Positions 7,774 through 16,080 of a stretch of 19,044 bases of DNA are shown here, one piece after another. The DNA comes from Pseudonocardia sp. (GTDB taxonomy: Bacteria > Actinomycetota > Actinomycetes > Mycobacteriales > Pseudonocardiaceae): NCBI GenBank assembly GCA_030147065.1, contig JASLAP010000266.1, forward strand, positions 1-19,044, written 5' to 3'. The notes under the pieces were generated by a model. The model did not search any database, was not told the DNA's origin, and was given only the letters and a program-made list of their open reading frames with translations. The position numbers were made by a program, and so were the translations under genes. The stretch's first letter is position 1. Each line of letters starts with the position of its first letter.

Positions 7774-7840
7774 CCCGTTGAGAACGACGTTGCTGTCGAG
7801 TGGACCGAAGCACAAGCGCAGCAACGTCGTTCTCGACGGG
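7774..7840. terminator. Bidirectional hairpin between convergent GT4 and EF-Tu genes
   Basis: Arms 7774-7795 and 7819-7840 are 22-nt inverse complements with a single mismatch that forms a G-T(U) wobble, around a 23-nt loop. The left arm begins CCCGTTGAGAACG and the right arm ends CGTTCTCGACGGG. The stem starts 10 bp after one stop codon and ends 6 bp before the other, as expected of a shared transcription terminator. It has no T-tract, which is common in actinomycetes. The arms are clearly richer in A+T than the neighbouring genes, so it may instead belong to a dispersed palindromic repeat family. Confidence 0.8.
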
Positions 7841-7846
7841 CGGGCG

Positions 7847-9025
<1,179 letters not shown>

Positions 9026-9367
9026 GGTGGTGTTCCGATCGGGAGCCGGCGCGGCAACGGGTGGCGCACCGGGTACGGAGGTCCGGGATCCCTCGGCGTG
9101 GCGACCCTCCTCCCGGGAGATCCCGGGTGCCGGCCGGGAGGGGGTCAGCCTCGGGCGCCGTCGACGTGCGCAGCCCGCAGGGCGCCCGCTGCTGCGGGCG
9201 CGATCGGGGCGGCGAGCCGGAACACCGGCTCAGGATCCGGCCCGGCCGCGGTGGACGGCAACCGGGTTTCCGAGCGGTTCACCGGTGCACCGATGAGTCC
9301 CCGGCCCGGCCGTCGTTGTACAGGCGTGGGCGGCACCCGGGCCGCCGCGCGACCGATCGGAGCAGCC
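9026..9367. promoter_or_regulatory. Divergent intergenic region between EF-Tu and the VOC-sigma-Eis operon, hairpin-rich
   Basis: This 342-bp stretch has no convincing gene. It contains several inverted repeats: 9109-9116 with 9134-9141 (CCTCCCGG / CCGGGAGG); 9182-9189 with 9194-9201 (GCGCCCGC / GCGGGCGC, 4-nt loop); 9173-9180 with 9192-9199 (GCCCGCAG / CTGCGGGC); and 9214-9220 with 9225-9231 (GAGCCGG / CCGGCTC, loop AACA). The second and third share a 3' arm and cannot form together. I see no confident -35/-10 pair on either strand and no clear ECF-type promoter for the sigma-factor operon. Confidence 0.5.
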
Positions 9368-9844
9368 ATGAGCACGAGCGAGAACACCACCGCGCACACC
9401 TCGGGCGCGGGGGGAACCGACCTGGCCTTCCGGCTGGAGCTGGTGATGATCCCGGTGTCGGACGTCGACCGGGCCAAGGCCTTCTACAGCGAGCAGCTCG
9501 GCTTCGCCGTCGACGTCGACCACCGGGCCGGCGAGGCGTTCCGGGTCGTGCAGCTCACCCCGCCCGGCTCGGACTGCTCGATCTCGATCGGGACCGGCAT
9601 CACCGACGCCGCGCCCGGCTCGGTCCGGGGCATGCACCTGGTGGTCACCGACATCGTCGCCGCCCGCGAGCAGCTCCTCGGCCGGGGCGTGCCGGTGAAC
9701 GAGGTCAAGCACATGACCGCGCAGGGCTGGCAGCCCGGGCCGGCACCGGACCGGACCGACTACGCGTCCTTCGTCGACTTCGCCGATCCCGACGGCAACA
9801 CCTGGGTCCTGCAGGAGCGGGGCGCCCGGCCGGGCCCGGCGTGA
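9368..9844 (+). CDS. VOC (glyoxalase/bleomycin-resistance fold) family protein
   Basis: A 158-aa protein with paired beta-alpha-beta-beta-beta modules of the vicinal oxygen chelate superfamily. Signatures are IPVSDVDRAKAFYSEQLGF at residues 28-46, RGMHLVVTDI around H90 and DFADPDGNTWVLQE ending at E150. H90 and E150 are plausible metal ligands. The first ligand position of the fold appears to be Met27 rather than His, so classical glyoxalase chemistry is uncertain. The ATG at 9368 has GGAG 5 nt upstream. The stop overlaps the GTG of the sigma-factor gene by 4 nt, making the two cotranscribed and translationally coupled. The substrate is unknown. Proteins of this subtype are common in actinomycetes, from memory sometimes beside ECF sigma genes. 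Confidence 0.85.
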   Translation: MSTSENTTAHTSGAGGTDLAFRLELVMIPVSDVDRAKAFYSEQLGFAVDVDHRAGEAFRVVQLTPPGSDCSISIGTGITDAAPGSVRGMHLVVTDIVAAREQLLGRGVPVNEVKHMTAQGWQPGPAPDRTDYASFVDFADPDGNTWVLQERGARPGPA

Positions 9845-10863
9845 GCACTTCCGCGGTGGACGAGGCGGGCTTCCAGGAGCAGGCCGCGCGGTACCGGCGC
9901 GAGCTGCACGTGCACTGCTACCGGATGCTCGCCTCGTTCGACGAGGCCGAGGACGCGGTGCAGGAGGCGCTGCTCAACGCCTGGCGCCACCGCGACCGGT
10001 TCGCCGGGGGCGGGCCGATGCGGGCGTGGCTGTACCGGATCGCCACCAACGTCTGCCTGGACATGATCCGGGCGCGGGCGCGGCACCCGCGGCAGGCGTC
10101 CTCGCCCGAGGTGTCCTGGCTGCAGCCCTACCCCGACCGGCTGCTCGACGAGCGGGCCGCCGAGGACGACGGCCCGGACGCGGTCGTGGTCGCCCGGGAG
10201 ACCATCGAGCTGGCCTTCCTGACCGCGCTGCAGGTGCTGCCGGCCCGGCAGCGGGCCGCACTGCTGCTGCGCGACGTGCTGGACATGCCGGCCGCGGACA
10301 CCGCGGACCTGCTGGGGACCAGCGTGGCCGCGGCCAACAGCGCGCTGCAACGGGCCAGGGCGACGATGGCCCGGCACCTGCCGGCGCAGCGGTCGGGCTG
10401 GTCGGCGGCGGGCGGTGACCGGCCGAACGCCGAGGAGCGCGCGCTGCTGGCCCGGTTCGTCGACGCGCACGAGCGGGGCGACGCCGCCGCGGCGATGGCC
10501 GCCGCGGCCTCCGACATCCGGATCACCATGCCGCCGTACCCGCACGTGTTCGCCGGCCGCGACGCGCTCACCGGGCTGCTGGAGCGGGCGTTCGGGCCCG
10601 ACCGCGACGGCGACTGGCGGCTGCTGGAGACCGCTGCCAACCGGATGCCGGCCGCGGCCAGCTACCTGCGCCGCCCCGGTGACAGTGTGTTCCGGCCGTT
10701 CAAGCTGGACGTGCTGCAGGTGCGCGACGGGCTGATCGCCGAGATCACCACGTTCGGACCGGAACTGTTCGACGCGCTCGGCCTGCCCGACGCGCTGCCC
10801 GGCGCCGGGCCCGCCAACTCGGTCGACGCCCCGGGGCCCGGCGAGCACACTGCGCTGTCGTGA
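9841..10863 (+). CDS. ECF-type sigma-70 family factor with SnoaL-like C-terminal domain
   Basis: A 340-aa RNA polymerase sigma factor. Region 2 spans about residues 15-85, with the -10-binding stretch ASFDEAEDAVQEALLNAWRH and AWLYRIATNVCLDMIRAR. Region 4 spans about 122-180 and includes LPARQRAALLLRDVLDMPAADTADLL and SVAAANSALQRARATM, a helix-turn-helix for the -35. Residues 195-315 form a SnoaL/NTF2-like domain (ARFVDAHERGDAAAAMAAAA, then a pocket region) in place of an anti-sigma partner. Such tails in ECF families modulate the sigma activity in cis. The arrangement resembles the TIGR02960 (SigX5) group, named from memory. The GTG start lies inside the VOC stop (GTGA) with no close ribosome site, and the same junction links it to the Eis-type gene, so all three are one coupled unit. 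Confidence 0.9.
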   Translation: MSTSAVDEAGFQEQAARYRRELHVHCYRMLASFDEAEDAVQEALLNAWRHRDRFAGGGPMRAWLYRIATNVCLDMIRARARHPRQASSPEVSWLQPYPDRLLDERAAEDDGPDAVVVARETIELAFLTALQVLPARQRAALLLRDVLDMPAADTADLLGTSVAAANSALQRARATMARHLPAQRSGWSAAGGDRPNAEERALLARFVDAHERGDAAAAMAAAASDIRITMPPYPHVFAGRDALTGLLERAFGPDRDGDWRLLETAANRMPAAASYLRRPGDSVFRPFKLDVLQVRDGLIAEITTFGPELFDALGLPDALPGAGPANSVDAPGPGEHTALS

Positions 10864-12056
10864 CCACGTTCGCCCTGCGCCGGGCCACCGCGAAGGACCT
10901 GCCCGCCGTGGCCGAGGCCGACGGGCGCGGGTTCGGCGTCCACTACACCGAGTCCGACCTGTCGGACATCGGGTCGGTGGTGGACCTGGACCGCTTCCTG
11001 CTGGCCGTCGACCCGGACGACGACACGGTCCTGGGGGTCACCGGCTCGTTCCCGTTCGACGTGACCCTGCCCGGCGGCGCCACCCTCCCGGTGCCCGGGG
11101 TCACCTGGGTGTCGGTGGCGCTGACCCACCGCCGGCACGGCATCCTGCGGGCGCTGATGACCGAGCAGCACCGGGAGTTCCTCGCCGACGGGTCCGCGCT
11201 GTCCGCGCTGACCGCCAGCGAGGGCGGCATCTACGGCCGGTTCGGCTACGGGCCGACCACCGCGCACCGCGCGGTGGAGATCAACCGCCCGCGCGCGGTG
11301 CTGCGGCCGGACCTGCCGGACCCCGGCCGGCTGCGCCAGGTGGGCACGGCTCAACTGCGCGAACTCGCCCCCGACATCCACCGCCGCTGGGTGGCCGCGA
11401 CCCCGGGCGCGCTCAGCCGCAGCGAACGGTGGTGGGACGTCCAGCTGGCCGACCGCGAACACCGCCGCCACGGCGGCACGGCGCTGTTCCACCTCGTCCA
11501 CCCCGACGGCTACGTCTCCTTCCGCCGGGTCCACGAGGACGACGCCTGCCGGATCGTCGAGCTGGTGGCCGTCACCGGGGAGGCGCACCTGGCGCTGTGG
11601 CGGGCGCTGCTGGCCATGGATCTGGTCGAGACGATCCGGCACCGCTCGCTGCCGCTGGACGACCCGCTACCGCTGCTGCTCACCGACCCCCGGCAGGTGC
11701 GCACCACGGGCCTGGCCGACGGCATGTGGATCCGGGTGCTCGACCACCCGACAACGCTCGCGGCCCGCCGCTACGCCGTCGAACTGGACGTCGTGCTGGC
11801 GGTGCGCGACCCGTTCCTGGACCGCGGCGGCCGGTTCCGGCTGCGCGGCGGCCCCGACGGCGCGACCTGCGAGCCGACGACCGCACCGGCGGACCTGCAC
11901 GCCGACACCGCCGCCCTCGGCCCGCTGCTGTTCGGCGGCCGCCGGGCCAGGGTGCTCGCCGCGGCCGGCCTGCTCACCGCCGACGAACCGGTGCTCGCCC
12001 GGGTCGACCTCGCCTTCGGCACCGACCGGACCCCCGAGCACGGCACCGAGTTCTGA
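10860..12056 (+). CDS. Eis family GNAT N-acetyltransferase
   Basis: A 398-aa protein of the Eis (enhanced intracellular survival) type, with two fused GNAT regions and a SCP2-like C-terminal domain. The acetyl-CoA loop is visible as VSVALTHRRHGILRALM (residues 84-100). ASEGGIYGRFGYGPTT follows, in which Y125 matches the general acid Tyr126 of M. tuberculosis Eis. The protein ends in Phe (GTEF); in Eis the carboxylate of the terminal Phe takes part in catalysis, so the exact C-terminus appears conserved. Eis enzymes multi-acetylate amines such as aminoglycosides and some protein lysines; the native substrate here is unknown. The GTG at 10860 overlaps the sigma-factor stop by 4 nt. It converges on the GntR gene, with 19 bp between stops. 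Confidence 0.9.
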   Translation: MTTFALRRATAKDLPAVAEADGRGFGVHYTESDLSDIGSVVDLDRFLLAVDPDDDTVLGVTGSFPFDVTLPGGATLPVPGVTWVSVALTHRRHGILRALMTEQHREFLADGSALSALTASEGGIYGRFGYGPTTAHRAVEINRPRAVLRPDLPDPGRLRQVGTAQLRELAPDIHRRWVAATPGALSRSERWWDVQLADREHRRHGGTALFHLVHPDGYVSFRRVHEDDACRIVELVAVTGEAHLALWRALLAMDLVETIRHRSLPLDDPLPLLLTDPRQVRTTGLADGMWIRVLDHPTTLAARRYAVELDVVLAVRDPFLDRGGRFRLRGGPDGATCEPTTAPADLHADTAALGPLLFGGRRARVLAAAGLLTADEPVLARVDLAFGTDRTPEHGTEF

Positions 12057-12075
12057 CCGGGCGCGGACCCGCCGC

Positions 12076-12417
12076 TCACGTCCCGCCCGCGGTCCAGAAC
12101 TCGACCACCAGGTCCCGCAGCGCCGCCACGTCCTCGGCCTCCGGACTGCGGCCGTCGTCCAGCGCGGCGAGCACCCGCCGGAACGAGCGCACGGCGGGGT
12201 TGTCGGCGACGTAGACGTAGACGCCGTGCCCGGGGACCGACCGGACGAACCCCTGCGCGGCCAGCAGCTTGACGCAGCGCTGGACGGTGTACGGCGACAC
12301 GAAGTACGCCCCGGCCAGCTCCCGCTCCCGGGGCAGCGGTGCGCCCACCGGCAGCGTTCCGTCGAGGATCTTCCGGCGGATCTCCGCGGCCAGCTGCCGG
12401 TACACCGCCAGCCCCAT
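12076..12417 (-). CDS. Small GntR-family transcriptional regulator (YtrA-like size)
   Basis: A 113-aa protein with an N-terminal winged helix-turn-helix of the GntR type over residues 3-71. It has VYRQLAAEIRRKILDGTLPVG, LPRERELAGAYFVSPYTVQR (recognition helix about 40-52) and GFVRSVPGHGVYV (wing). Only a short helical tail of about 40 residues follows (VRSFRRVLAALDDGRSPEAEDVAALRDLV), so there is no large ligand-binding domain. This size fits YtrA-like or minimal GntR regulators. The ATG at 12417 has GAGGAG 5 nt upstream. The inverted repeat at 12454-12488 lies just upstream and is a candidate autoregulatory site. The target genes are unknown. Confidence 0.88.
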   Translation of the reverse strand: MGLAVYRQLAAEIRRKILDGTLPVGAPLPRERELAGAYFVSPYTVQRCVKLLAAQGFVRSVPGHGVYVYVADNPAVRSFRRVLAALDDGRSPEAEDVAALRDLVVEFWTAGGT

Positions 12418-12453
12418 CCCCGCTCCTCAGCCGGCGGCAGGTCGGAGGTGGGA

Positions 12454-12488
12454 GCCCCGGTCCGGGGTGTGGGGCCCCGGACCGGGGC
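12454..12488. repeat. Perfect 14-bp inverted repeat with 7-nt loop upstream of the GntR gene
   Basis: Arms GCCCCGGTCCGGGG (12454-12467) and CCCCGGACCGGGGC (12475-12488) are exact inverse complements around TGTGGGG. Each arm also contains its own short palindrome (CCCCGGTCCGGGG is near-symmetric), so several foldings are possible. It starts 37 bp upstream of the GntR start codon and lies between that gene and the broken Scr1-type gene. It may be an operator, a terminator for transcription entering from the right, or the edge of a lost element. Confidence 0.6.
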
Positions 12489-12501
12489 AGTCCTCGGGAT
12501 G

Positions 12502-12540
12502 CCCGAAGGGGGCAGCACGACCGGTTCCGGCACCTTCGGG
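12502..12540. repeat. Second inverted repeat, 8-bp arms
   Basis: CCCGAAGG (12502-12509) and CCTTCGGG (12533-12540) are inverse complements 23 nt apart. With the stronger repeat just to the left, this fills most of the space between the GntR start and the pseudogene. Its function is not evident and it may be chance in GC-rich DNA. Confidence 0.35.
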
Positions 12541-12572
12541 GAGCGCTGCGGCGGCGGGTGACCGGTCGGTGA

Positions 12573-13072
12573 ACAGCGCTCAACCTGCAGACCGAGGCGT
12601 ACACCCGGGCGATCGCCCTGGCCGCCGCCCCCACCGGCAGCCCGCGCCGACCTGGACCGCGTCGTCAACTCGCGGCGGGAGCGCCAGGCCCGGCTGCACG
12701 GCGGCCACCCGCCGCAGCTCTGGGCAGTGGTGCACGAGGCCGCGATCCGCACCCTGGTCGGCGGCCCGGAGGTCATGCGCGAGCAGCTCGCCCGGTTGCG
12801 GGAGCTGGCCGATCTACCCTCGGTATCGCTGCAGATCCTGCCGTTCGCCGCCGGCGCGCACGGCGCGATGGGCACCGCGTTCACGATCATGACGCTGCCG
12901 GACCCGCCCGGCGCCCGGGTGGTCTACCTGGAGGACCTGTGGAGCGCGGACTACATGAGTCGTCCCACCCAGGTGGGCGCCTATACCGTGGTCTTCGACC
13001 GGCTCGCCGCGGCCGCGCTGTCCGCCGCGGACACGGCGGACCTGCTGGATCGGGCGAGGATGGTGTGGGATG
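12573..13072 (+). pseudogene. Remnant of Scr1-type HTH-DUF5753 regulator (N-terminus lost, frameshifted)
   Basis: One frame (from about 12573) reads TALNLQTEAYTRAIALAA, matching the LLQTEAYARA segment that begins DUF5753. A different frame (+1, from about 12640) then continues ARADLDRVVNSRRERQARL. It runs on through RTLVGGPEVMREQLARLREL, VSLQILPFAAGAHGAMG and GARVVYLEDLWSADYMSRPT to DTADLLDRARMVW, the rest of DUF5753. The switch lies between about 12612 and 12649. The N-terminal XRE helix-turn-helix, normally about 90-100 residues upstream, has no room: the opposite-strand GntR gene starts at 12417 and the intervening DNA does not encode it. The 3' frame also misses a stop where DUF397 begins and would run to 13368. 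A sequencing error could explain one shift but not the missing 5' end. A shortened protein from the GTG at about 12727 could still be made. Confidence 0.75.
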
Positions 13073-13264
13073 AACGACGCGCAGTGGCGCAAGTCGAGCC
13101 TCAGCAACGGCACCGGCGGGGACTGCGTGGAGGTCGCCGAGCTGCCGGACGGTCGCCGGCTCGTCCGGGACACCAAGGACGGCGGCAGCGGTCCGGTGCT
13201 GGCCTTCACCGCCGCGGAGTGGGCGGCGTTGGTCGGCGGGGTCCGGCTCGGCGAGTTCGACTAG
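13070..13264 (+). CDS. DUF397 domain protein (Scr2-like)
   Basis: A 64-aa protein with the full DUF397 pattern: WRKSSLSNGTGGDCVEVAEL at residues 6-25, then VRDTKDGGSGPVLAFTAAEW and AALVGGVRLGEF. The family is confined mainly to actinomycetes and almost always sits just after an XRE-DUF5753 regulator. In Streptomyces the Scr1/Scr2 pair has been described as toxin-antitoxin-like. The ATG at 13070 has GAGGA 9 nt upstream. Here the upstream partner is broken but this gene is intact, so it is either a harmless relic, regulated by a related Scr1 protein elsewhere, or no longer expressed. Confidence 0.85.
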   Translation: MNDAQWRKSSLSNGTGGDCVEVAELPDGRRLVRDTKDGGSGPVLAFTAAEWAALVGGVRLGEFD

Positions 13265-13376
13265 CGGTGACACCCGGGTCGCCGGGCGGATCCCGCAGTC
13301 CTCGACGCCGACCCGCCACGCTGCGCCGTGGACGAGGCCGTGGTTGCCGGAGCCGCCCGAACGGGTAGAAGCGGGC

Positions 13377-14378
13377 ATGACGCTGTACGCCTGGCACGCC
13401 TCCCATGAGCAGGTTCCCCCCGACGCGCTGCTGGCTGCCGCGCAACGCGCCGAGCAGGTCGGCTTCGACGGGGCCATGTCCTCGGACCACTTCTCCCCGT
13501 GGAGCGAGCGGCAGGGCCAGTCCGGGTTCGCCTGGACCTGGCTGGGCTCGGCGATGCAGGCCACCTCCCTGCCCTTCGGCGTGGTCAACGCCCCCGGCCA
13601 GCGCTACCACCCGGCGATCATCGCCCAGGCCATCGGCACCCTCGGGGTCATGTACCCGGGCCGGTTCTGGGCCGCCCTGGGCACCGGCGAGGCCAGCAAC
13701 GAGCACATCACCGGCGCGGTCTGGCCGGCCAAGGACGTCCGCAACGCCCGGCTGCGCGAGTGCGTGGACGTCATCCGGGCGCTGCTGCGCGGCGAGGAGG
13801 TCACCCACCACGGGTTGGTCACCGTGGACCGGGCCCGGGTGTGGACCCGCCCGGCCGAGCCACCGCCGCTGGTCGGGGCCGCGGTCAGCGTGGAGACCGC
13901 GCGCTGGTGCGCGGAGTGGGCCGACGGGCTGATCACCATCAACCAGCCGGTCGAGCACCTGCGCAAGATGATCGACGCCTACCGCGACGCCGGCGGGCGC
14001 GGCAAGCTGCACCTGCAGGTGCACGTGAGCTGGGCCCCGACCCAGGAGCAGGCCGAGTCGTTGGCCCACGAGCAGTGGCGCAGCAACGTGTTCCCGCCGC
14101 CGGCCTGCTGGGACATCGACAGCGCGGCCACCTTCGACGCGGTCTCGACCGACGTCCCGCTGGAGGCGGTCAAGCGCAGCGTGCACGTGTCCGACGACCT
14201 GGGCCGGCACACCGCCCAGCTCGCCGAGTACGCCGGGCTGGGTTTCGACGAGATCGCCCTGCACCACGTCGGGGTCGAGCAGGACGCGTTCCTGGACGCC
14301 TTCGGCAACTCGGTGCTGCCCCGGCTGCGCGAGAAGGCCCCGGTCGCGGCGGAGAGCACCGTGGGGAGCAGCGCGTGA
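13377..14378 (+). CDS. LLM-class flavin-dependent oxidoreductase (TIGR03885-like, probably not F420-dependent)
   Basis: A 333-aa luciferase-like TIM-barrel protein. Signatures are WHASHEQVPPDALLAAAQRA at the N-terminus, GFDGAMSSDHFSPWSERQGQ, the substrate-loop stretch LPFGVVNAPGQRYHP, PGRFWAALGTGEASNEHITG, and NARLRECVDVIRALLRGEEV. This combination matches, from memory, the TIGR03885 group, described as probable non-F420 (FMN-type) members of the F420-dependent glucose-6-phosphate dehydrogenase-like family. The substrate is unknown. I preferred the ATG at 13377 to an upstream in-frame start at 13344. A TTGCCG (13344), 16 nt, TAGAAG (13366) pair would place transcription near the ATG, suggesting a leaderless message. 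The stop overlaps the next gene's GTG by 4 nt. Confidence 0.88.
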   Translation: MTLYAWHASHEQVPPDALLAAAQRAEQVGFDGAMSSDHFSPWSERQGQSGFAWTWLGSAMQATSLPFGVVNAPGQRYHPAIIAQAIGTLGVMYPGRFWAALGTGEASNEHITGAVWPAKDVRNARLRECVDVIRALLRGEEVTHHGLVTVDRARVWTRPAEPPPLVGAAVSVETARWCAEWADGLITINQPVEHLRKMIDAYRDAGGRGKLHLQVHVSWAPTQEQAESLAHEQWRSNVFPPPACWDIDSAATFDAVSTDVPLEAVKRSVHVSDDLGRHTAQLAEYAGLGFDEIALHHVGVEQDAFLDAFGNSVLPRLREKAPVAAESTVGSSA

Positions 14379-15979
14379 AGCTGACCCGCACCTCGGACCT
14401 GTGGTGGAAGAACGCCTTCATCTACTGCCTGGACATCGAGACCTTCGCCGACTCCGACGGCGACGGCTGCGGTGACATCCGCGGGCTCATCCAGCACATC
14501 GACCACCTGAGCCGGCTGGGCGTGACCTGCCTGTGGCTGATGCCGTTCTTCCCCACCCCGGACCGCGACGACGGCTACGACATCACCGACTACTACGCCG
14601 TCGACCCGCGTCTGGGCACCCTCGGCGACCTGGTCGAGCTCATCCGCACCGCGCGCGACCGCGGCATGCGGGTGATCGCCGACCTGGTGGTCAACCACAC
14701 CTCCGCCGAGCACCCCTGGTTCACGGAGGCCCGCAGCAGCCGCGACTCGGCCAAGCGCGACTGGTACGTCTGGCAGGACGAGCCGCCGGCCGACGGCCCG
14801 GAGGGCGTGGTCTTCCCGGACAAGGAGGACAGCCTCTGGGAGTACGACGAGAAGACCGAGCAGTACTACCTGCACCGGTTCTACAAGCACCAGCCCGACC
14901 TGAACGTGGCCAACCCCGAGGTCCGCGACGAGATCGCCCGGATCCTGGGGTTCTGGATGGAGCTGGGGCTGAGCGGGTTCCGGGTGGACGCGGTGCCGTT
15001 CCTGCTGGAGACCAGCGGCCAGGACGACGGCGACAACCTGCCCGACCCGCACGACTACCTGGCCGACCTGCGGGCGTTCATGACCCGGCGCAACGGCGAG
15101 GCGGTGCTGCTCGGCGAGGTCAACCTGCCCTACCCGGAGCTGATGCCGTTCTTCGGGATGGGCGACGGCAACAGCACCCCCGACGAGCTGACCATGTGCT
15201 TCGACTTCGTCGGGATGCAGCAGATGTACCTGTCGCTGGCCCGCGGCGACGCCGAGCCGATGGCCGAGGCGCTGCGCACGCGGCCCAACCCGCCCGCGGA
15301 CGGGCACTGGGCCACCTTCGTGCGCAACCACGACGAGCTGACCCTGGACAAGCTGACCGAGTCCCAGCGCCAGGAGGTCTTCGCGGCCTTCGGGCCGGAC
15401 GAGGACATGCAGCTCTACGGTCGCGGCCTGCGCCGGCGGCTGCCCGGCATGGTCAACGGCGACCAGCGGCGGATGCGCATGATCTACAGCCTGCTGTTCG
15501 CGCTGCCCGGCACGCCGGTGCTGTTCTACGGCGAGGAGGTGGGCATGGTCGAGGACCTGGACCTGCCCGGCCGGCTCGCCGTCCGCTCCCCGATGGACTG
15601 GGCCGCGGTCAGCGAGCAGCGCCACGACCCGGACTCGCTGCTGCGCTGGATGCGGCTGCTGGTGGAGAGCTACCGGGACTGCCCGGAGCTCGCCTGGGGC
15701 AGCTACACGGTGCTCGACCCCGGGCCGCAGGCGCGCCCGGTGCTGGCGCACCGCTGCGACACCGAGGACGCCAGCCTGGTGGCGCTGCACAACCTGGGCG
15801 ACAAGAAGGCGTCGGTGGCCCTGGTGCTGACCGGGCTGGCCGGCCGCGAGCTGCGCGACGTGCTCGACCCGGCCGCCGACCCGGTGCCGGTGGACGACGA
15901 GGGCCGGATCGAGGTCGACCTCGCCGCGTACGGATGCCGGTGGCTGCGGGTCCCCTCGGCGGAGACGACCGGGGGCTGA
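14375..15979 (+). CDS. GH13 alpha-amylase-family enzyme, trehalose-synthase-like
   Basis: A 534-aa glycoside hydrolase family 13 protein with all four conserved regions. These are DLVVNH at 103-108, GFRVDAVP with nucleophile D205, LLGEVNLP with acid/base E248, and FVRNHDEL with the transition-state-stabilising D320. The start WWKNAFIYCLDIETFADSDGDG and the RNHDEL motif are closest to trehalose synthase (TreS), which interconverts maltose and trehalose. The third region here, however, is GEVNLPYPEL rather than the AEANQ of classical TreS, so a different reaction on small alpha-glucans is possible. There is no signal peptide, so it is cytoplasmic. The GTG at 14375 has GGGGAG 6 nt upstream and shares a GTGA overlap with the oxidoreductase gene, implying coupled expression and a shared pathway. 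Confidence 0.88.
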   Translation: MKLTRTSDLWWKNAFIYCLDIETFADSDGDGCGDIRGLIQHIDHLSRLGVTCLWLMPFFPTPDRDDGYDITDYYAVDPRLGTLGDLVELIRTARDRGMRVIADLVVNHTSAEHPWFTEARSSRDSAKRDWYVWQDEPPADGPEGVVFPDKEDSLWEYDEKTEQYYLHRFYKHQPDLNVANPEVRDEIARILGFWMELGLSGFRVDAVPFLLETSGQDDGDNLPDPHDYLADLRAFMTRRNGEAVLLGEVNLPYPELMPFFGMGDGNSTPDELTMCFDFVGMQQMYLSLARGDAEPMAEALRTRPNPPADGHWATFVRNHDELTLDKLTESQRQEVFAAFGPDEDMQLYGRGLRRRLPGMVNGDQRRMRMIYSLLFALPGTPVLFYGEEVGMVEDLDLPGRLAVRSPMDWAAVSEQRHDPDSLLRWMRLLVESYRDCPELAWGSYTVLDPGPQARPVLAHRCDTEDASLVALHNLGDKKASVALVLTGLAGRELRDVLDPAADPVPVDDEGRIEVDLAAYGCRWLRVPSAETTGG

Positions 15980-15990
15980 GCGACGCCCAC

Positions 15991-16020
15991 CGATCCCGGC
16001 CGATCCCGGCCGATCCCGGC
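15991..16020. repeat. Three perfect tandem copies of a 10-bp unit CGATCCCGGC
   Basis: Units at 15991-16000, 16001-16010 and 16011-16020 are identical, followed by a degenerate fourth (CGATGTCCCC). They start 11 bp after the GH13 stop codon. The period of 10 bp keeps every GATC on the same face of the helix. Confidence 0.85.
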
Positions 16021-16028
16021 CGATGTCC

Positions 16029-16040
16029 CCACGATCGTGG
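16029..16040. promoter_or_regulatory. 12-bp perfect palindrome CCACGATCGTGG
   Basis: A fully self-complementary 12-mer lies between the two tandem-repeat arrays upstream of the TVP38-family gene. It shares the CGATC core of those repeats. It may be a binding site for a dimeric regulator; a promoter nearby (for instance around GGATATCAGGGATGATT) is possible but not convincing. Confidence 0.4.
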
Positions 16041-16080
16041 ATATCAGGGATGATTCGGACAGCGGTGATCGCCGGCAGCG

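Noticed and set aside
12418..13264. A mobile element or integrated island around the GntR/Scr1/DUF397 region
   Set aside because: No integrase, transposase, target duplication or attachment site could be seen; local gene decay is enough to explain it.
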